Assembly (NCBI GenBank): GCA_964412815.1
Contig: CAYPQF010000050.1
Location: forward strand, 62,001 to 126,000
DNA: 64,000 bases
Direction of reading: 5' to 3'
Source: JAOAFZ01 sp964412815
Lineage (GTDB): Bacteria > Patescibacteriota > Microgenomatia > UBA1406 > GWC2-37-13
The notes under the pieces are model-generated. The model made no database searches, was not told the DNA's origin, and saw nothing but the letters and a program-made list of their open reading frames with translations. Positions 1 to 7,904 of the stretch are shown in pieces; the stretch's first letter is position 1, and each line of letters begins with the position of its first letter. The translations under genes and the position numbers were made by a program.

Positions 1-183
1 AATTTCATCCCCCGGGTCAAAATATGCTGTTTTTTGTCGACATCATTTCCGGAGAAGAAAGGAATTATATTTTTTTTATTTCCACCAGATCCACCCACTC
101 ACACTTCTTATTTTTCTAAAAAACGTTTTTTTTGCACCTCTCTCGTCACTAACTTTTTTTTGCTTTTTTCCTCGGGTTCTGAG

Positions 184-300
184 AGTTATCAACACTCTTT
201 CCACATTCCTGCCAAATGTCTGTTTATATATACACTTAGATTAGACTGTTTTATCGCTCTTTTTACACCTTTTTGAGGCTAATTTTAGCAGTTATCCACA
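184..300. promoter_or_regulatory. DnaA-box-like sites in AT-rich non-coding DNA
   Basis: This part of the 687-base gene-free start of the window contains TTATCAACA near 187 and a perfect consensus DnaA box, TTATCCACA, at 292-300, in very AT-rich DNA. Another TTATCCACA lies at 38934-38942. DnaA boxes in AT-rich intergenic DNA are known from replication origins, but dnaA itself is not in the window, so an origin role is inference only. The rest of 1-687 shows no credible ORF. Confidence 0.35.
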
Positions 301-398
301 TATTTTGATATAGTTTGATCGATCATCATCCCCGGAAGAGGGGTCCTCTCCTCCGGAGTAGTGGATGGCATATTTTTTACCGTAAATTAGCCTCAAAA
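271..398. repeat. Inverted repeat with TTTTGAGGCTAA arms and inner hairpin
   Basis: The left arm at 271-287 (TTTTGAGGCTAATTTTA) is matched by its inverse at 383-398. Between them lies an imperfect GC-rich hairpin around 327-366 (CATCCCCGGAAGAG facing CTCTCCTCCGGAGTAGTGGATG). The 12-base core TTTTGAGGCTAA occurs again in direct orientation at 621-632 and at 39829-39840, always in intergenic DNA. The function is unknown. A protein-binding site, a replication-linked structure or the relic of a mobile end are all possible. Confidence 0.5.
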
Positions 399-469
399 TA
401 CGGGAAAAAATGTTTTATAACACAGCTATAATCTGAGAGAACTGTGTACGAAAAACGTCCGTTCGTTGC

Positions 470-560
470 ATTTTATGTCCTATAGCATTTCAGATGTACT
501 GACACATATTTTACTATAGGATATAAATATTATAGGATACTTTTACTATAGGACATAAAT
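470..560. promoter_or_regulatory. Cluster of CTATAGGA motifs, possible promoter
   Basis: Four copies of the same motif lie within 91 bases: ATGTCCTATAG (inverted, ending about 485), CTATAGGATATAAAT (514-528), TTATAGGATAC (530-540) and CTATAGGACATAAAT (546-560). CTGACA near 499 and TATAAA near 522 are 17 bases apart and could form a plus-strand promoter, but no ORF follows before 690. The same CTATAGG or CTATAAG core recurs in or beside the promoters of the GC-rich cassettes further on, so this may be a shared operator or the remnant of a cassette promoter. Confidence 0.4.
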
Positions 561-687
561 TACACGTCCGTATCACTTTTCCCCCTTCCCCTCTCCTCTG
601 CTTTACCTGATACCCGTTTTTTTTGAGGCTAAAACGAGAACCAATTACACAAAAAAAATAAAAAAAATTAGTATAAAAGAAGAATAA

Positions 688-1497
688 TTACCACTGAATT
701 GTCAGCAAGGCAATGATCCCGACAAAGATCATAACGAAGGTATACTCCCGGATGGTCTGCTTAAAGAGCTTTTCGTCTACCAGGTGGTAGATCAAGCCTG
801 CAATACTGTAATAACAGGCCGTCATAACTAACGCGTAAATGGTAGAACGGATTGGTACAAAGGACAAAATCATCGACACCTGCATCATAATAAAGCTGAT
901 TATCAGCGCAAAAAACAATGCACTCTTCTCTAGCCTAACTTGAGGTTTAACACTCCACAGCAACTGCAACGCAATCGGAAAAATAATGACAAATGATGCC
1001 AGACCGTTGATCAGGAATGCCTGTCGGAAGGACATCAAAACCTGCATTGCCAGAAACACGATCAGTGTCTGAAAGAGATAGTTAACAGAAAAGGCTGCCC
1101 GGTATAGCTGAATGTTCTTCTCTACTCCTACATTAAAGATGTTAGAGGTGAGCAAAATGCCATAAAAGGAAAATCCGTAAATCACAATTAATGGGACACG
1201 GGTAAGCCAGCGAACCGGGAATAGAAAATAAAAGAAATAGGCAAAGATGGTAAAGAGCAGAGGCATCACAAAGAGAACCACCCATTCAATCTTGTTAACA
1301 CCTTCGAAAATTGCAAAAAAGGTAAAGATATAGACTGTCAGAACAAGCACTGGCACAAAAACCCAGACCATATCAAAATCAAAAAACGTTGTCAGCAGAA
1401 GCAAGCCGGTCATAGCGATACTGCTGATCACAAATCGTAGACGTTTTGGAAGTGATGAGATCAGTTTGTTTAAAAAAGTTATCCTTGGCAGTTGCAT
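688..1497 (-). CDS. Multi-pass membrane protein of unknown function
   Basis: This 269-residue protein has about seven to eight hydrophobic helices spread over its length and only short polar loops. The N-terminus is basic (MQLPRITFLNKLISSLPKRL), which suggests a cytoplasmic start. It resembles uncharacterised polytopic proteins common in CPR genomes (possibly the DUF5656 type), but I cannot assign a substrate. The gene begins three bases after the yebC stop codon, so it is almost certainly the second gene of a yebC operon. Codon use is that of the host. Confidence 0.7.
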   Translation of the reverse strand: MQLPRITFLNKLISSLPKRLRFVISSIAMTGLLLLTTFFDFDMVWVFVPVLVLTVYIFTFFAIFEGVNKIEWVVLFVMPLLFTIFAYFFYFLFPVRWLTRVPLIVIYGFSFYGILLTSNIFNVGVEKNIQLYRAAFSVNYLFQTLIVFLAMQVLMSFRQAFLINGLASFVIIFPIALQLLWSVKPQVRLEKSALFFALIISFIMMQVSMILSFVPIRSTIYALVMTACYYSIAGLIYHLVDEKLFKQTIREYTFVMIFVGIIALLTIQW

Positions 1498-1500
1498 ATA

Positions 1501-2220
1501 TTAAAGTTGTGCGTTGGTGAATACCTCCTGCACATCATCAAGCTCTTCAAGAGCCTGCATCAGGGTAATAACGGCGTCCTTATCAGACTGGCTCAGGAGA
1601 ACCGGATTGAGTGGGCGGTACTCCTCCTCTGCCGTCCCCTGTTGGTGTAATTCAGGTGGAATACTATCCTTTATTTTACCTAATTGTTCAAACGGAAAGT
1701 ACACAATAATCTCCGTCTCCGTTTCGAGGATATCGTTCGCACCGATACTATCACTAAAGAGCAGCACCTGATCCATGGCATTGGACGTACGTGTGAACGC
1801 AACTGTGCCGGTTTTCTCGAACAGATATCCGACTGATCCCAACGAGCCTATCTTTCCCCCATTCCGATCCAGAACATTCCGGATAAAGCCAATAGCGCGG
1901 TTTGGATTATCAGTAGCCGCTTTAATTAGCATTACTGTGCCACCCGGACCAAACGCCTCATACACAATCTCCTGCAGAGACTCCTGTGACGGCCCTGATC
2001 CCTTTTCGACAGCACGCTCAATCGTCTCTTTCGGCATATTTTCATACTTTGCTTTCTCTAGTGCCAACCGAAGCTTTACATTCAAAGCAGGATCAGGTCC
2101 ACCTCCCTCCAGAACCGACAGCGTAATCATGCGGGACAGCTTGGCAAAGGTATTTCCCTTCTTAGTATCATTAATCCCCTTTTGACGTTTTATTTGTGCC
2201 CATTTGGAATGTCCGGCCAT
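1501..2220 (-). CDS. yebC: YebC/PmpR-family protein
   Basis: A 239-residue member of the YebC family, which binds nucleic acid and acts as a transcription factor or as a ribosome-associated factor that relieves stalling. The family's N-terminal signature MAGHSKWAQIKRQKG is intact, with an acidic C-terminal half (domains 2 and 3) and the usual length. The reading frame is open for 16 codons upstream, but the conserved MAGHSKW fixes the start at 2220. TATAAT lies about 27 bases upstream, so this gene may have a short leader. It is divergent from the TPR gene at 2293 and probably cotranscribed with the membrane gene at 688-1497. Confidence 0.93.
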   Translation of the reverse strand: MAGHSKWAQIKRQKGINDTKKGNTFAKLSRMITLSVLEGGGPDPALNVKLRLALEKAKYENMPKETIERAVEKGSGPSQESLQEIVYEAFGPGGTVMLIKAATDNPNRAIGFIRNVLDRNGGKIGSLGSVGYLFEKTGTVAFTRTSNAMDQVLLFSDSIGANDILETETEIIVYFPFEQLGKIKDSIPPELHQQGTAEEEYRPLNPVLLSQSDKDAVITLMQALEELDDVQEVFTNAQL

Positions 2221-2292
2221 AATAAGGTAGAGAGTTAAAACTGTTTTATTATACTTGACATTGTCCAAAAATCACATATACTGATATCACTT

Positions 2293-3102
2293 ATGGATAA
2301 CCTCGGAATCTTAGAGCAACAAGCAATTGATGCTGCTATAGCCAACAACTGGGAACTCGCTATTGAACTCAACAACAAAATTGCTAAGCAGGATAAGACA
2401 AACATCGGGGCATTCCTCAGACTCGGATTCGCATACCTCCAGACAACCCAAATTGACAATGCCGCTACCGCCTACCGTAAAGCACTCAAGATTCAGCCCA
2501 AAAACCATATTGCGCTCGAAAACATGGAACGGATTCGTATTCTTCAGAAGCAGTCTCCGAACGGCAATCAAAAAGAAAAGAAAAATCTGGATCCGAATTT
2601 ATTCCTGGATGTTCCCGGTAAAACAAAGACTGTGCAGCTGGTAAATCTGGGACAAAAAGCACACCTGGCTGAACTCTCAATCGGGCAGGAACTGGAACTG
2701 AAGGTAAAGAAACGTAAAATTGAAGTTCGCACCTTGTCCGGAACATACGTTGGCGCAATGCCAGATGATATTTCGAAGCGCATCATATACTTTCTGGAAG
2801 AAGAAAGTGAATACCGCACATATATAAAGGAGGCTTCACTAAGCCGCATTCTGGTTTTTATCAAAGAAATGCTCAAAGGAGATAAGGTTAAGGACTTTGT
2901 TTCGTTCCCGCAGTCTGCTTCTCCGATGTATCACCCTCTTACCCCATCTGAAGGCGAAGAAGAAGCAGAAGATGAGGAATTGAAAGATGATGACGACTCA
3001 GACGATTGGGAAGCTGAAGAGGAAGAAGAAGAGGATGATGAAGAAAAGCACGATCTGCTGCATATCAATACTCAGGAAGACGAAGAAGAATCTGAGGAAT
3101 AA
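2293..3102 (+). CDS. TPR protein with long acidic tail
   Basis: A 269-residue soluble protein. Residues 1-85 form two to three tetratricopeptide-like helical pairs (for example AIDAAIANNWELAIELNNKI and AFLRLGFAYLQTTQIDNAA). The middle region (about 95-200) holds a compact beta-rich segment ending in SLSRILVFIKEML. The last 50 residues are almost entirely Asp, Glu and Ser. Its promoter, TTGACA then 16 bases then TATACT, places the start point only a few bases before the ATG. TPRs mediate protein contacts; no partner is evident. Its acidic tail is overlapped by a small antisense ORF (3072-3251). Confidence 0.8.
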   Translation: MDNLGILEQQAIDAAIANNWELAIELNNKIAKQDKTNIGAFLRLGFAYLQTTQIDNAATAYRKALKIQPKNHIALENMERIRILQKQSPNGNQKEKKNLDPNLFLDVPGKTKTVQLVNLGQKAHLAELSIGQELELKVKKRKIEVRTLSGTYVGAMPDDISKRIIYFLEEESEYRTYIKEASLSRILVFIKEMLKGDKVKDFVSFPQSASPMYHPLTPSEGEEEAEDEELKDDDDSDDWEAEEEEEEDDEEKHDLLHINTQEDEEESEE

Positions 3103-3251
3103 TGCTCTACCTTATCTTTAAGGATATGAATTCTCCCCTGTTTTGAAGGATGGATAACCTCCTGTATTTTTTTCGGCACACGAAAGTCTTTCATTGAATA
3201 CAGTGCCAGAAAAAATGAGATGAAAAAAATAATGACAAATATCCAGACCAT
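3072..3251 (-). CDS. Small single-span membrane protein
   Basis: A 59-residue ORF. Residues 1-19 are one hydrophobic helix (MVWIFVIIFFISFFLAL), followed by a polar region (SMKDFRVPKKIQEV) and a Ser/Asp tail. The ATG sits one base after the stop codon of 3253-4185, which suggests translational coupling. The last 30 bases overlap the TPR gene on the other strand. Short proteins of a hydrophobic stretch plus a basic SMKDF-like segment fit a real peptide rather than chance, but no function is known to me. Confidence 0.55.
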   Translation of the reverse strand: MVWIFVIIFFISFFLALYSMKDFRVPKKIQEVIHPSKQGRIHILKDKVEHYSSDSSSSS

Positions 3252-3252
3252 A

Positions 3253-4185
3253 TTACTTCATTGCCCAGGTTTTTTCTAACGAACCCAGTACGAACAGTAT
3301 ATCATATATCCCCGTTTCTCCTTTTTTGTGCTGACATCCAAAGTAACCGGTAATCAATTCGGCAGTTTTACTTTTTGTATCGCGGTCTTCCTCGATAACT
3401 GTGCACTTTTCTTGCTCACCTGATTGCTGGGTTATATCCCCTACAAGCACTCCATTTCCGTTAAGAACTGAGCTTATCACATCAGCCGTTTTATAAGATT
3501 TAGTATAAACTATCTGAACATTGAGATTTTCATTTCTATAGGTCTTCTGATAGAAGGTTCCGATATATTTCTCTAGGAATGTTTTATTATCAAAAACAGT
3601 ATCGTCCTTGACCTGATCGTATGGAAGATAATCAATCTCATAGACAGTGTTTGGTTTTATTTGATTGAGAAGCGCCAAAAGGTAGATTTTATCGATCAGA
3701 CTGGCATTTGATTTCATAAAAAAGAGATCACGAAGCTGCGGTTGACCTTCCTGCTGCTCAGAACCTTTCGATCCATAGTAAACCTGATCTGAGTCCTCAT
3801 AAAAGTAATAGTCAACAGCAGTGGAAGTAACCGCCGAAAATGCCTTCTGAAGGATGACAGGTTCGTTTTCAAGTTGTACCAGCTTCCCTAATGCTCCTAC
3901 GCGATAATAGCCATATCCGCCGGGTATCTGGACCCGTAAATCCGGGTAGAATGATAACGCATAGTTTCCTACTTCTCCTATTCCAAAAGAGTAGTATGTA
4001 GGCTTCGCACTATAGACCACAATATTAATACGATCTTTGCGCTGAAAAAACAGCGATCGCGAGAGGTCACGTACAAGGATAGACAGACAGTAAAGACCGA
4101 TAAAGCCGAATACCAGAAGATATAACATCTTTTTCTGATTCTCTGAAGCATGCTTTCGTACGGATTTCGTATGAGTCTTTTTCAT
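3253..4185 (-). CDS. Membrane-anchored extracytoplasmic protein, LytR_C-like end
   Basis: A 310-residue protein with a basic N-terminus (MKKTHTKSVRKH), one transmembrane helix near residues 18-38 and a large soluble domain, presumably outside the cell. The C-terminal third (SVLNGNGVLVGDITQQSG, then ITGYFGCQ and DILFVLGSLE) recalls the LytR/CpsA C-terminal domain, in which an LNG-x-G motif is followed by a final ILFVLG strand; this is a weak, unaided match. There is no LCP catalytic domain. It forms a two-gene unit with the 59-residue ORF directly downstream. Confidence 0.6.
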   Translation of the reverse strand: MKKTHTKSVRKHASENQKKMLYLLVFGFIGLYCLSILVRDLSRSLFFQRKDRINIVVYSAKPTYYSFGIGEVGNYALSFYPDLRVQIPGGYGYYRVGALGKLVQLENEPVILQKAFSAVTSTAVDYYFYEDSDQVYYGSKGSEQQEGQPQLRDLFFMKSNASLIDKIYLLALLNQIKPNTVYEIDYLPYDQVKDDTVFDNKTFLEKYIGTFYQKTYRNENLNVQIVYTKSYKTADVISSVLNGNGVLVGDITQQSGEQEKCTVIEEDRDTKSKTAELITGYFGCQHKKGETGIYDILFVLGSLEKTWAMK

Positions 4186-4228
4186 AGCTGTACTCTATAT
4201 TACCGGGTTGATCGGTATGAGTGCAAGC

Positions 4229-4579
4229 TTACTCTTCTGAAACCAGAAAACGTGCTTCCGGAACCATCTCAAGACGTTCTTTGGGGATTGGCTTATTGGT
4301 TTTTTCGCAGTAGCCGTAACGGCCTTTTTCAATCTTTTGAAGGGCATGAATGATATCTGCAAGACGACGCTCAAGACTTTCTACCTGAGCTGCAATACTC
4401 TGATGGCCGTACTGTTCGCGGACATCATTGTCAACCGCTGCGTTATCGTTGGCATAATCGGGATCAGCAAAAGGATCATCCTTTTTCAGCTCAGCAATAT
4501 CGTGGGTAACTCTACTTCTTTCCTCTTCCAGTCTTTTCTTTTGGCTTTGAATGAACTCCGGTGTGAGATGGTTTGACAT
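4229..4579 (-). CDS. DksA/TraR-family protein with degenerate zinc finger
   Basis: A 116-residue protein of DksA/TraR layout: an N-terminal coiled coil (IQSQKKRLEEERSRVTHDI to SLERRLADIIHALQKIEKG) and a C-terminal segment GRYGYCEKTNKPIPKERL followed by PEARFLV. This family binds RNA polymerase in its secondary channel. The four zinc cysteines of the classical finger are reduced to one, so this is a cysteine-poor form that cannot bind zinc in the usual way. The start is set at the ATG of MSNHL; a TTG 21 bases upstream is possible. It overlaps the 3' end of lgt by about 68 bases and so is probably cotranscribed with it. Confidence 0.78.
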   Translation of the reverse strand: MSNHLTPEFIQSQKKRLEEERSRVTHDIAELKKDDPFADPDYANDNAAVDNDVREQYGHQSIAAQVESLERRLADIIHALQKIEKGRYGYCEKTNKPIPKERLEMVPEARFLVSEE

Positions 4580-5360
4580 GTTTTTTTTGGAAACTACCAA
4601 TTAATGACTGCACTATTGCAGTTCTGAAATAATAGAGGAAGTATACACTTAATGTCAAGAGTAAGACGAGCGAGAATCCTGCATAAAAACTATAGTTGTA
4701 TATCATTACTCTCCCCTCGCGAATCCAGTCAAATGCCAGATACACCCCTGCGGAATACCAGATAAAGAACCAGAGCAGAAATCCGCGGGAAAGAGCTTCG
4801 CGGCGAATCGTAAACATAATCCGGAAGGCAAAGAAACTGCCGATAAAAAGCAGTGCCGATTCGTAAAGTGGTGTTAAATGACGCATGCCATCGTAGTTTG
4901 CATACTTGATAGCGACCGGCAAACTCGTCTGCGTTCCGACCTCAACGCCAGCAAAAAAACTGCCGATTTTTCCGATTGCCAGAGCAAGAAACAGTGCCGG
5001 AATTACGTAGTCGATCAACTCCATAAAACGGAGCTTCTGCGTTCGGGCAAAGATAAGATATGCGAGAAAAAACCCGATTAAAAAGCCAACCAGAGAGAAT
5101 CCCGGATATCCATTAATTAAGATAAAACGGACTATATTAAAGCCGAAATCAGAAAAATGAAGTGCAACGTACATTAAGCGGCCGACAAACGCTCCTCCAA
5201 TCAGGGCAAAGATCAGTCCATCAAATACTTCCTCTTCTTTAAACGCCGTCAGACGGATATTTTTCCACAGGAAAAATGCGCCCCATAATAATGCCAGTAC
5301 GAGAAACACACCAAAGGTATATATTTTTACAAAGCCAATCTGCAACAATATCGGTAACAT
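4512..5360 (-). CDS. lgt: Prolipoprotein diacylglyceryl transferase
   Basis: A 282-residue polytopic membrane enzyme that transfers diacylglycerol from phosphatidylglycerol to the lipobox cysteine of prolipoproteins, the first step of lipoprotein maturation. About seven hydrophobic helices are visible. Family landmarks are GGAFVGRLMYVALHF near residue 58, the Lgt signature region GKIGSFFAGVEVGTQT near 127, and HLTPLYESALLF near 158. The tail is basic (KPKEKTGRGKK). The signature's usual Asn residues are partly replaced, as often in divergent CPR copies. The ORF overlaps the DksA-like gene downstream. Confidence 0.88.
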   Translation of the reverse strand: MLPILLQIGFVKIYTFGVFLVLALLWGAFFLWKNIRLTAFKEEEVFDGLIFALIGGAFVGRLMYVALHFSDFGFNIVRFILINGYPGFSLVGFLIGFFLAYLIFARTQKLRFMELIDYVIPALFLALAIGKIGSFFAGVEVGTQTSLPVAIKYANYDGMRHLTPLYESALLFIGSFFAFRIMFTIRREALSRGFLLWFFIWYSAGVYLAFDWIREGRVMIYNYSFYAGFSLVLLLTLSVYFLYYFRTAIVQSLIGSFQKKHVKPSHTGVHSKPKEKTGRGKK

Positions 5361-5410
5361 ATTCTCAATAATACCATATCGGATTACGGCTGTCAGGCCC
5401 TACGAGTTGA

Positions 5411-5439
5411 TTGTCATACCGCCTCCCCTTCTGTATAAT
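5411..5439 (+). promoter_or_regulatory. Sigma70-type promoter for a leaderless gene
   Basis: TTGTCA (5411-5416) and TATAAT (5434-5439) are separated by 17 bases. The ATG of the next gene follows only six bases after the -10 box, so transcription should start at or within a base or two of the AUG. This is the clearest of many such arrangements among the host-type genes of the window. Confidence 0.75.
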
Positions 5440-5445
5440 AGAACA

Positions 5446-6012
5446 ATGTCTCGAAAAAAGTTGAAGGTGGGATTTGATTTAGATGGTGTAATTCTCTACA
5501 ACCCGGCACGCATTATGAGGCCTCTGGTAGCCTCATTCAAATCAATTTTCCTGAAAAAAAAGAAGCTGAAATTTTATGTCCCGCAAACAAAACACGAACG
5601 CTTCATGTGGGATCTGTTTCACAAATCCAGTCTCTTTATTGCCCCTGGCTTTGACCAGATCGAAACGCTTTCCCGCTCCAACCGGATTGAGCCATACATC
5701 ATTACCGCTCGCTACGATTTCCTGAAGCACGACTTCGAACACTGGATCACCAAAATGAAGGCACGCGACTATTGTAAAGGGTGTTATCACAACAAAGATG
5801 ATAACCAGCCACATCTGTATAAAGAAGAGATGGTACGCCGGTTTGATCTTGATGTCTTTGTTGAAGATAATCTTGATATTGTCCGACACCTGAGTAAGAC
5901 GTTCCCCGATAAAAAAATTCTCTGGATCTACAATATCCTTGACCGGAACATCGAGTACCCACATAAGTTTCCAACGCTGCAGGCAGCTATTGAATATATC
6001 AAGTCGTTATGA
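5446..6012 (+). CDS. HAD-superfamily hydrolase
   Basis: A 188-residue HAD-fold protein. Motif I is KVGFDLDGVI near residue 8 (catalytic Asp in DLDG), motif II is probably PYIITARYDF near 85, and motif IV is DVFVEDNLDIVRHL near 135. This layout fits 5'-nucleotidase (NT5C-like) or phosphatase members of the superfamily; the substrate is unknown. The start was chosen at MSRKK because the -10 box ends six bases upstream. Its stop overlaps the start of the glycosyltransferase in an ATGA, so the two are translationally coupled. Confidence 0.78.
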   Translation: MSRKKLKVGFDLDGVILYNPARIMRPLVASFKSIFLKKKKLKFYVPQTKHERFMWDLFHKSSLFIAPGFDQIETLSRSNRIEPYIITARYDFLKHDFEHWITKMKARDYCKGCYHNKDDNQPHLYKEEMVRRFDLDVFVEDNLDIVRHLSKTFPDKKILWIYNILDRNIEYPHKFPTLQAAIEYIKSL

Positions 6013-7163
6013 AACTGCTGTTTTATACGTCCTATTTCTATCCGTATACCTCAGGCATAACTACCTATCCGTTTGCATTATTCTCAGAACTGGTACAGGA
6101 AAACCTCGTCACGGTACTGACCTTTCCCCATACCTCCAAACTAAAAAAATTTGAGGTAAAAAACTCCATCCATATTCATCGCATGCCCTATCTTTTTAAG
6201 GTCTCCAAGGGATATATTTCACCACAGTCACTGGGATATTTTTTTAATGAAGCCCGAAAAAACGACATTATTATTTTGAATATGCCAAACTTTGAGGGAC
6301 TGTGGCTTGCGGTTATCGGAAAGATACTACGCAAACCGGTGATCGCACTCCTCCACTGCCAGGTTGACCTGGGAAGCTCATTTATCAGCAGGTGTATCAC
6401 TTTTTTTCTTCAGCTTTCTATTTCAATACAGCTTTCGCTGGCAGATACAGTGGTTATCAACACCAAAGAATATGCCCGACGGATTAATGTCTATGACCGG
6501 TACAAACAAAAGATTGTTGCCATTCCCCCACTGGTTCCGGACGTTCCGGTTGATGAAACCAAACTGCAGAAACTGCGTGAAAAGAAAGCCACTGAGACAT
6601 GGGTTGGTTTTGCCGGACGGACGTCTCGTGAAAAAGGAATCGAGTTTCTGATCAAAGCAGTGGCACAGATTTCCCAGCCGATCCGGCTGGTATTTGCCGG
6701 ACCATACGGGAAGGACGTCGCCGGAGAGCAGGAATATTACCAGAAGATCATGAAGCTGTTGAAAAAGTATAAAATCCCCTATACCTTCCTCGGAAAAGTC
6801 TCCCGTGGCGAATTAGGGGCCTTCTACAAGAGCCTGGATGTGCTTGTCCTGCCCTCGATTAACAAAACCGAAGCATATGGGATGGTTCAGGCAGAAGCCA
6901 TGCGTCTGGGCACTCCGGCGATCGGCACCAATCTACCGGGAGTACGGATTCCTGTCACACAGACCGGTATGGGACTGATTGTAAAACCGAGTAATACGAA
7001 ATCGCTCGCGGCGGCAATCGTCAAAATTCTGAAGAACAAGGATGCATACGCCAGTCCGGAGATGACGGCAAAGGCACAGCAGGTATTTGATCCGGTTACT
7101 ATTATTGCCTCGTTTAAAAAACTGTTTGCTTCGTACCAGAAAACATTACCGAAACAGAAATGA
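6009..7163 (+). CDS. Glycosyltransferase family 4 (GT-B fold)
   Basis: A 384-residue GT-B glycosyltransferase. The N-terminal acceptor domain carries SYFYPYTSGITTYPFAL (the glycine-rich SGI loop typical of GT4). The C-terminal nucleotide-sugar domain carries VGFAGRTSREKGIEFLIKA, a KVSRGELGAFYKSLDVLVLPS strand-helix, and the E-x7-E element EAYGMVQAEA followed by LGTPAIGTNLPGV. It probably adds a sugar to a lipid or surface glycan. It is coupled to the HAD hydrolase upstream, and a methyltransferase and a GT39-type membrane transferase lie convergently next to it. Confidence 0.87.
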   Translation: MKLLFYTSYFYPYTSGITTYPFALFSELVQENLVTVLTFPHTSKLKKFEVKNSIHIHRMPYLFKVSKGYISPQSLGYFFNEARKNDIIILNMPNFEGLWLAVIGKILRKPVIALLHCQVDLGSSFISRCITFFLQLSISIQLSLADTVVINTKEYARRINVYDRYKQKIVAIPPLVPDVPVDETKLQKLREKKATETWVGFAGRTSREKGIEFLIKAVAQISQPIRLVFAGPYGKDVAGEQEYYQKIMKLLKKYKIPYTFLGKVSRGELGAFYKSLDVLVLPSINKTEAYGMVQAEAMRLGTPAIGTNLPGVRIPVTQTGMGLIVKPSNTKSLAAAIVKILKNKDAYASPEMTAKAQQVFDPVTIIASFKKLFASYQKTLPKQK

Positions 7164-7205
7164 TCTTCTCAGCGCGTTGTTCCCGACAGGAATGCCTGCA
7201 CTTCG

Positions 7206-7904
7206 TTACCGTGAAGCTTCAACAATGTACCGGTATGCGAAGAGCTTGAGAACCGGCAAATTTCCCGCTTTATGATTCAGCCAGGTAAGAAATTTTGACC
7301 AGTTAAACAATGGGGTGGGTAAGAGTCCGACGCCAGTCAGAGTAATGTTCCGGTAGTTGTATTTTTTGAGCAACCGCATCAGGTTAAAGTAGGTACAGTT
7401 CATCATGCCCTTCTCTACCTCCCAGTTATGGAAAACAAACAGAAAGATGTACCACGCAATATTAAATGCTCCCGGTTCGGAAAACACTATCTTTCCTGAT
7501 TTTCTGAGCCGTGCGTGAAACAGCGGCAGAAACTCATCCATATCAACGTGGTGTAACACATCAGCACCGACAATTGCGTCGACATCAGTTTCTGGTACAA
7601 CGTCGGTTGTTTTAAGACCGGATAATCCGAGTTTTTTAGCATTCCGTCGCAGCACCTTCAGCGACTCACTACTAATATCAACTGCGGTAACGGTATACCC
7701 TTGTTGCAATAAGAAGATGGAGATACGTCCGCTGCCGGCACCAAAGTCGATAACTGAGCCCTTTTTATACGGCTGAACCCGCTGTTCTATCTCTTTCTGT
7801 TCGAGCAGAGTATGATAGAGCGGCTGTTCGAGCAGATGCTCAGGGTACTGATGCATCAGAACATCAAAAAACTTCCGCTGCTTTTCTGTATCGACGGTGC
7901 TCAC
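7206..7904 (-). CDS. Class I SAM-dependent methyltransferase
   Basis: A 232-residue protein with the Rossmann-type methyltransferase motifs: motif I VIDFGAGSGRISIFL near residue 50, an acidic residue in YTVTAVDISSESL, and DVDAIVGADVLHHVDMDEFL near 105 (motif IV plus a downstream helix). It looks like a UbiE/Methyltransf_11-type small-molecule methyltransferase. The C-terminal third has aromatic-rich segments that may touch membrane. Its ATG overlaps the stop of the GT39 gene (ATGA), which suggests it modifies the same surface glycan or lipid. Confidence 0.82.
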   Translation of the reverse strand: MSTVDTEKQRKFFDVLMHQYPEHLLEQPLYHTLLEQKEIEQRVQPYKKGSVIDFGAGSGRISIFLLQQGYTVTAVDISSESLKVLRRNAKKLGLSGLKTTDVVPETDVDAIVGADVLHHVDMDEFLPLFHARLRKSGKIVFSEPGAFNIAWYIFLFVFHNWEVEKGMMNCTYFNLMRLLKKYNYRNITLTGVGLLPTPLFNWSKFLTWLNHKAGNLPVLKLFAYRYIVEASR

